Origin: Lojkania enalia
Lineage: Eukaryota > Ascomycota > Dothideomycetes > Pleosporales
Assembly (NCBI GenBank): GCA_010094045.1
Contig: ML986695.1
Coordinates: 1-64,000 of the forward strand
Length of the DNA: 64,000 bases
Direction: 5' to 3'
Shown here: piece by piece, positions 57,516 to 64,000 of the stretch
Layout of the letters: each line of letters begins with the position of its first letter
Numbering within the stretch: the first letter of the stretch is position 1
Notes under the pieces: model-generated
What the model was told of the DNA's origin: nothing
What the model saw: only the letters and a program-made list of their open reading frames with translations
Databases searched by the model: none
Made by a program: the position numbers and the translations under genes

Positions 57516-60468
57516 ATGTCCCGCTTCAGTCCTGGAGACGTCCAGGAGGCCGCCGCGTCGCACAGCCTTGTGACTACCATGAATGCGCAGTCTGATGTGC
57601 TCTCAGGAAGCTCCCCGACGACGACGACCGCCGTGGTCAGAGAAGGCACCCACACGGGGCCCAGGCCGGCGAACAAAGCCGAGTCCGACCCAGCTCCTGC
57701 TCGCGCGTATCCATCTCAACCTCCACCGCAATCGCAACCGCAGCCGCCCTCGTCGCCCCCTCTGTCGCCGACCCCAGCCCTGGTCCCACATGCGCCCGTC
57801 ATCCTGGACTCAGGAAGCTCTACGCCCAATTCGCACGCTGAGTTGACGTCGTCAGGCGGGGAGTCGCTCCGCGCGCATGAGACTGCCGCCGCCAGCGCGC
57901 GTCCGTCCACCACCACCACCACCCAGCGGAAGCAGGCGAGATCCTCCAGACGTACCAAGCCGCAGAAATCGGGCGCCAGATGGAGTAAGAACGGCGTTTC
58001 CTCGGATGATACAGGTTCAGACCACAAGGCGTCGCTCTCCCAGTCGTCAAGTTCGAGTCCGCACAAAGTGCCCCCGTCCCCCAAGACCAGTCGGCCGGCC
58101 AACCGACCGCATCTGCATCCCAGCTTTGCCCCTACCGACGCGGCAGCTCAGAAGGGACGCTATATGGCAGCGAGTTTTGGGGGCGCCTCGGGTGATTCGC
58201 GGCGGGGGGTATCGTCTCCTCGACCAAAAGGCCGCGGTAGGAGGGTTCTGATTGTGTGCTGGTTAAAGCCGTGTCTAACAATGTTAACGTAGAAGCTAAG
58301 AATACCTTCTGCCGCAATGTCACCATCTATGGCCACTGCCGGTATGAGAATAGTGAGTCGTCTTGGTGTGCCATTGGCATCTTTTGGAGCCTTCAATGAC
58401 CTGGTGTAGCCTGCCCGTATATCCATGATCCCTCCAAGTTAAACCAAAATGAGAATGCAAAGAAGCGGTTCAATGTCGACTCCCCATCATTTACGCCCCT
58501 CCAAGCTAGTACCAATGGATCGCTAACTCCCTCGTCGCGGAGCGCTGCAATCTCTCCCAAGGCAGCCAATGCGGCAGTCTTCACCCCGAAATCGCAGAGA
58601 TCTAGTCAGTCAAGTGCCGCTGCATGGTCTGCTCCTTCATTAAGCACTAACCGTTTCAGCCACAAGCACCCCTAGTCTCCATACCAAAGAGCCCGCGTTG
58701 GACTGGCATCAACAGGACTACCAAGAATTTGTACCGCAAACCTTCGACAGTCAGATGGTGCGTGTATCTCTTCTCTTACATCTACCTCCCCACTTCTTCA
58801 TCGCATCTCTCTCTCTCTCTACCTCCTATTATATCGTACTTAAGAATGCGCTTGCGCTGTGCCTTCGATATTAAGTCAAGGCAGGTCGATCCGAGCGCTT
58901 CAGCCTCAGTGTTAGGCTATGATCCATTCAATGCTCCCTCAACAATACCGACCATCACCGGCACCGGACACCAGACTCCTGCCATCAATCCGTACGTTCA
59001 AGATCCCACGGGGCTCTCCGGGACACCTTATTATCAAGGCGCAAACACCTTCCAGACAGCGCCTTCTTTCCATTTGTACTGGCCGATTGGGCCGCAGCCG
59101 ATGAATCTACTTGGTTACCAGCGAACTGCGCATGACTTCTTTATCCCAGAAACACTCCGGGAAGAACTCCAGAAGAAATCCGAAGTAGCTCGGCAAATCC
59201 TTCCGAATTCGTCCTTGCCACCAATTGAGCAATATCACTCTTTGGTATGCCTTGATACGACCCAGCACAAGAACCAGTCCGTGTTTGGATACCAAAGCTG
59301 GATTTACAAAGCCGTATCCAGTAAGGACGGCAATACCTATGCATTGAGACGCCTAGAGAATTTCCGGCTGACGAACGAGAACGCCATCAGATCGGTGCAG
59401 CCCTGGAAACGATTCTTTAATGCTAGCGTTGTGACTATCCACGATGCCTTTACCACACGAGCCTTCGGTGATAGCTCATTAATTCTCGTCACAGATTATC
59501 ACCCATGCTCAAAATCTCTCGCGGAGGAGCATTTCAAGACGGCCGCTATGCCAAGATTCCATGGAAGGCAAGCTGGGTCGTCGCAAATTCCCGAGCAGGT
59601 CCTCTGGGGCTACCTTGTCCAAGTCGCATCTGCTTTGAAAGCCATCCACGGCGTAGGTCTTGCTGCACGGCTTATCACTCCTTCCAAGGTGCTCCTCACC
59701 TCAAAGAACCGAATTCGCCTAAACGCTTGTGGTATCCTAGACGTCGTCAATTTTGAAAACACACGCCCTCTAGCTGAATTACAGGCCGATGATCTGCACC
59801 AGCTTGGGCGTCTGGTTTTGTGTATTGCAAACAATAGCCTGACAGCACACCTCAACATGCAGAAATCTATGGAGCACCTTGGCCGCCTCTATACAGCACG
59901 ACTAAAAGAATGTGTGCAATGGTTGCTCAATCCACAGCCCTCTCCTAGTACACCGACCTCGCCTACCGCTGGAGGCACGATGCAAAAAGATATTGATACC
60001 TTTCTCGGAGGCATTGCAGAACAATTCGCCTCCGTCTTCGATAGCACGCTTCATGCAGAAGACACGCTCATCAGTACGCTCGGCCGCGAACTCGAATCTT
60101 CGCGACTCGTTCGTCTCCTTATCAAGCTCAACTTCATCAACGAGCGCCCTGAACTAGACGCTTCGATTCCGGTGTCGACCGGCAGCGCTGCCTCCCCACC
60201 AGCTGCATGGGCCGAAACGGGCGAACGATACTATCTCAAGCTGTTCAGGGACTACGTGTTTCATCAGGTGGATGCTAGTGGGCATCCGGTAACCAATCTG
60301 GCGCACGTGCTTGACTGCCTGAATAAATTAGATGCGGGCAGCGAGGAGAAGATTGCGCTAATTAGCCGCGATGAGCAGAATGTGCTAATCGTAAGCTACA
60401 GAGAACTAAAGAGAGGGATGGAATCCGCGTTTCAAGATTTGCTGAAGGCGGGACGGAGCGCGAGGTAG
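57516..60468 (+). CDS. PAN3: PAN2-PAN3 deadenylation complex subunit PAN3
   Basis: Exons 57516-58236, 58293-58352, 58410-58604, 58660-58757, 58885-60468, all in phase, 885 residues. A CCCH zinc finger CRNVTIYGHCRYENTCPYIH (C-x8-C-x5-C-x3-H), spread over two introns, binds poly(A). A PAM2-like linker follows (FNVDSPSFTPLQ), then KEPALDWHQQDYQEFVPQTF. The pseudokinase (about 480-740) includes GYQSWIYKAVSSKDG and the catalytically dead ARLITPSKVLLTSKNRI in place of HRD. A coiled coil and a C-terminal knob (YYLKLFRDYVFHQVDASGHP) bind PAN2. The complex starts poly(A) shortening in the cytoplasm. The family usually starts near MAASFGGASGDSRRG (58164), but 57516 has the better start context (gcccgccATG) and an open low-complexity frame. 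Intron 3 uses a GTCAGT donor. Confidence 0.93.
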
Positions 60469-60889
60469 GTCGATTCCTGGCTACCGGAGGGCTCAATCGA
60501 GCAGTAAGGTTAGGGAGAGGTTATATAGGGGTTGGCGAGAAGAATTGAAGTGTTGGGTAGCGGACGCAGTCTCTGGGCTTGTTTATTATTGCGGGGAAGT
60601 GTATGTAGATGGTATATTAGCAAGATGAATAGGTAGGAAAATCGATATGAATGAACTCGCTTTAAGAATTATATGTAGCGACAAGATGGCCGCAGGTGAG
60701 GTCAGTCGGTCGGATCATCTAGGTAGCTATCTGCCTCTCTACCTATCGAATGACGGTCGGGTGACTCGGCCATTGTCGTTCCTGCTCAAGAACTCTCCGG
60801 AACGGATATCAGTCCAATTCAATTCAGATCAAATCAATTCTATATCCGAACCGATAATCCCAGCATCCTAACCGCCGGACCTGTTCTAC
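60469..60889. other. Intergenic between PAN3 and adenosine kinase
   Basis: No gene seen; adenosine kinase promoter. Confidence 0.5.
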
Positions 60890-62643
60890 ATGGCGACTCT
60901 CCGTCCGCTCCTAGCACCGCGCTCGCTATCGCTGACGTTGGTGTTTCGCCGCGGGTTTTCCTCGGCACATGCACAGATGCGTCTAGATGTTGCACCTCGT
61001 CCGTGCCAATGTCCGGTTCGCTCCTGTCCCACTACGACGACGACCAAGGCGAGAGGTTTGCAGCAACGAAGGACGTTCGCGATGGCAAAAGGAAAATTCG
61101 AACTGCTTTGTTTGGAGAATCCGTTGCTGGATATTCAGGGTGTGGGGTGAGTTCTTATTTGGAATTTGGATATCGGGGTGTCATCCAGGAGGAAGGATAT
61201 TGTGGGGGAACTGTTGCGGTTTTAGGACAGATTGATGAATGGATGGTTGGGCTAATTGCGTTGCAGTGATCAAGCGCTACTGGATAAGTATGACTTGAAG
61301 GCCAACGATGCGATTCTGGCGGAGGAGAAACATATGGGGTTGTACGACGACTTGATTCAGAACCACGATGCGAAGCTGATTGCGGGTGGTGCGGCGCAGA
61401 ATACGGCGAGAGGCGCGCAGGTACATATAATTTCCATTTCCTTCTTTTTTTTTTTAAAAAAAAAACTGCCCTACTTGTGTGCCCGGCAATGCCTCAGTTC
61501 AAATACGTGGTGGTACTCGAGGGGTCTAACGGTATTGCAATGCTGACACTTCACTGTGGATAGTACATCCTTCCCCCAGATTCTACGATTTACATCGGCT
61601 GCATCGGCAAAGACAAATACGGCGAGACTCTCAAAGACATCACTGCTAAAGCTGGCGTCCGCGTCGAGTACCGGTACGATGAGGAGCAGCCTACTGGTCG
61701 CTGCGGCGTCGTTATCACGGGCCACAACCGCTCTCTCTGCACAGACCTTGCGGCAGCGAACTGCTACAAGCTGGACCACTTGAAACAGCCCGAGATATGG
61801 AAGTTGGTTGAGGAGGCCAAGTTTTATTATGTAGGAGGATACCATTTGACGGTTTGTGTGCCGGCGATATTGGCGCTGGCTGAAGAGGCGGCTGCAAAAG
61901 ACAAGGTATACCTCTGGCCTCTTTCCCCCCCCCAAAAAAAAAAAAAAAAAAAAAAAAACACCTCCTTGATGTGTATCTCGAGTTTGCATATCGATGACAG
62001 ATAAACTAATTTTCATATCAGGTCTTCATGCTAAACCTCTCCGCACCATTCATCCCGCAATTTTTCAAAGATCCGCTGGACCAGACACTGCCTTATTGCG
62101 ACTACGTTATCGCCAATGAAACCGAGGCCACCGCATATGCAGAGTCGCATGGTCTCAATACCAAGGATATCAAAGAGATTGCGAAGCATGTAGCTCTGCT
62201 GCCGAAAAAGAACGCGGGGAGACCGAGGACCGTGGTCTTTACGCAGGGCACGGATCCCACGATTACGGCAGTGGCCAAGGACGGGGACGTGGAGACTAGC
62301 CAGTGTGCAGTGCATGCCATTGGAAGTGAGATGATTAATGACACGAATGGGGCTGGGTACGTCTTACTTCTACTTTTAATCTTTAAAAAAAAAAAATTTG
62401 GATTGTGGCTGGCTTAGTTTAGATGGTTACTGATGAGAGCAGCGATGCATTTGCCGGGGGCTTTGTCGCCGGTATCGTGCAGGGCAAGCCGCTAGAGACA
62501 GCGGTCGATATGGGGCAATGGCTGGCCAAACTAAGTATTCAGGAACTCGGGCCGTCGTAAGTCTAGCGTTCATTCTTATATTTGCTATTTGCTGACGAAA
62601 GTACAGGTACCCGTTCCCGAAACAGACATACACTCACAGCTAA
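60890..62643 (+). CDS. ADO1: Adenosine kinase
   Basis: Six exons (60890-61146, 61267-61420, 61564-61905, 62022-62356, 62443-62556, 62607-62643), all in phase, 412 residues. It phosphorylates adenosine to AMP, which also removes adenosine formed in the methyl cycle. PfkB-family features: LLCLENPLLDIQGVGD, then LIAGGAAQNTARGAQ (glycine pair binding adenosine), YVGGYHLTV, NLSAPFIPQFF, and the anion-hole/catalytic motif NDTNGAGDAFAGGFVAG near 350. Its codons are split by an intron after GAG. The C-terminus is YPFPKQTYTHS. The normal fungal start corresponds to MAKGKFELL (61082); the 64-residue extension from 60890 is Arg/Ser/Thr-rich with few acids and resembles a mitochondrial presequence. Introns carry long A and T runs. 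Confidence 0.94.
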
Positions 62644-62994
62644 ATGATGGATGCATAATGACGGGGGGATTTTCAACAATCTAGCCGGCATGACTGGGAC
62701 ATGGGGGCGTGCCCGGCGACTGATGCTTGAGCATCGGATACCAGCATCGGGGGCGTTTTTTGGAAACGGAAAAAGGTATGCAGCCCTTCAACAAGGGTGA
62801 TTTTGGCACGGGAAATAGGATTCGAAAGAGAAATGAGGACCTAGAACGGACAAGTGCTTCGTTTCTTCATGCTTGATGATCGTATATTATGATGTCGTGA
62901 TGTATGCATGTGATGCTTTTGCGTATCCCACCCACCTTTCCATCAGCTTGACCAAAATCGGGACTATCCCATACCTAAAATTGTCGTCAATGCC
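62644..62994. other. Convergent 3' region
   Basis: Between the 3' ends of adenosine kinase and the C2H2 gene; nothing else seen. Confidence 0.5.
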
Positions 62995-64000
62995 CTATGA
63001 TGCAGCATTTACACCTCCCCTTCCTCTCCCTTTCTTCAACTGAACGCTATGCGGCACGAATTGCAGAGCGGACATGCTAGACGTCAGACTCTCCATCGGA
63101 TCTCCTATAGTAGGAGCTTTCGCTACAGACGCTGTTGGGTCGCTGGCCGTCAAATCTGATGATGCGGCTCCTCGTCCTCCCTTCCGCCCCCTGCCTCGCA
63201 CTGCACCGAGTCTGTGACCGAATCCGCCGCGACCTCGCAGGACGACTGGGGCGCGGAGATGCGGCGGTAGGCTATTAGTAGACTGCTTCTCCTCCCCTTC
63301 CTCCTCGTCCTCGTCCCCAACAATCTCCATAGCCTCACTGCCTCCCGCCGCAGCACCATTCACCGAGTCCACCGTCCCCGCCCTCCTCCTCCCGTTCCCG
63401 TTCCCGTCCCCGTTTGACGTGGAAGTCAGAGTGCTGGAGCGGTGACGGTGCAGTGGAGGACGTAGCATGCTAGTCCGGCGGTCGATGCCGTCGTTCACAA
63501 TGAAGAAGTCGTAATTGCGGGGGAAGAGATGCTTGTCGATGCAGTGGAGGCGGCGCTTTTGAGGGGTGCTACAGAGGCGGTCGCAGGGGGGGTGGAGGCA
63601 TGCGTACTAGGTTGTACTTAGTGGGCGGTTGGTACGGGAAACAAAAATGTAAACTATAACGGATGATTGAAAAAAGATATGGACCAAAAAAAATTACGAG
63701 AAGTGTTTTACACCAAAAAAAAAAAAAAATTAAGGAAAAATTGTATATATACTTATATATATATATATATATATATTTTTTTCAAAAAGTTCAAATACCT
63801 ACCGTCTTCTCCCCTCTATCCCTCTTCGCAGCATTGATGGGATCGTGGTTCTCGGCGATGTGCAGGTGGAGGAAGTGCTCGGAGGGGAAATTCTTGGAGC
63901 ACTCCTGACAACGGTTCATGTGCGTTTTCTGGTAGTGGACATCATATTCGTCAAACGAGGCAAAGGCAAGCGGCTGGTGCGGCGGCAGGGAGCATTTCAT
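62995..64000 (-). CDS. C2H2 zinc-finger protein (ZNF511-like), partial at right edge
   Basis: Exons 63803-64000 and 62995-63606, intron 196 bp (GTAGGT..CCTAG) with a (TA)n stretch and poly-T; at least 269 residues. Three zinc-binding units in order: CSLPPHQPLAF with HYQKTH, CQECSKNFPSEHFLHLHIAENH (classical C2H2), and CLHPPCDRLCSTPQKRRLH with DKH, followed by LFPRNYDFFIVNDG. This order resembles ZNF511-type proteins. The C-terminal half is disordered with an acidic stretch (GDEDEEEGEE) and RGG-type text (GRGGFGHRLGAVRGRGRKGG), suggesting RNA contact. The 5' end probably lies beyond 64000, since conserved residues start at the first in-window Met. The in-frame exon join restores the third finger. 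Confidence 0.8.

Overview
The window is nuclear DNA of a filamentous ascomycete (Pezizomycotina). Evidence: many genes with short spliceosomal introns (about 32 to 196 bp, mostly 44 to 110 bp), Zn(II)2Cys6 regulators, a HET-domain gene, a PEX22-type peroxin, and an AT-rich retrotransposon block with the C-to-T signature of repeat-induced point mutation (RIP). The sequence does not settle the class or species. Intron borders below were placed by eye from GT..AG signals, reading-frame continuity and protein-family continuity.

Layout. 1-5758 is a RIP-degraded nest: the 3' half of a Ty3/gypsy chromovirus pol (1-2040), unresolved decayed DNA, and the RNase H end of a Ty1/copia element with a probable 3' LTR. 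A 204-bp LTR-like repeat lies inside it. From about 6.4 kb the DNA is gene-bearing. Left part: an Erg28-like membrane protein (-), long-form tRNase Z (-), a Ser/Arg-rich hypothetical (-), a large glycine-zipper/LEA-like repeat protein (+), LSM7 (-), a Zn2Cys6 regulator with a C-terminal zinc cluster (+), an F-box/2EXR-like protein (+) and a Leu3-like Zn2Cys6 factor (-). Middle: an SRA-YDG protein (-), a HET protein (-), PEX22 (-) divergent from eIF2B-gamma (+), and a poly-threonine hypothetical interrupted by an assembly gap (+). Right part: a DPP1-type lipid phosphatase (+), a tRNA-Thr gene (-), a UBA/UAS/UBX protein (+), three decayed gene remnants, PAN3 (+), adenosine kinase (+), and a C2H2 protein running off the right edge (-).

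Most intact genes are housekeeping: tRNA 3' processing, mRNA decay (LSM7, PAN3), translation initiation (eIF2B-gamma), peroxisome import (PEX22), ER quality control (UBX protein), lipid metabolism (Erg28-like, DPP1) and purine salvage (adenosine kinase). They do not form an operon-like pathway. The variable parts are 1-5.8 kb, 24.5-26.7 kb, 40-48 kb and 51-57 kb, which hold LTRs, microsatellites and pseudogenes.

The strongest unusual observation is the tRNA-Thr(UGU) gene at 48448-48589 (-). Besides a 16-nt intron at the canonical 37/38 position, it carries a 54-nt D-loop insertion with a GTGAGT start, a TACTGAC branch-like motif and an AAG end. This resembles a spliceosomal intron inside a Pol III gene. 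Removing both insertions leaves a complete 72-nt cloverleaf. The second is a dispersed family of about 200-bp LTRs carrying a 12-bp GATATC-based minisatellite. Three of the four copies have perfect 5-bp target duplications, and one of these interrupts a reading frame.
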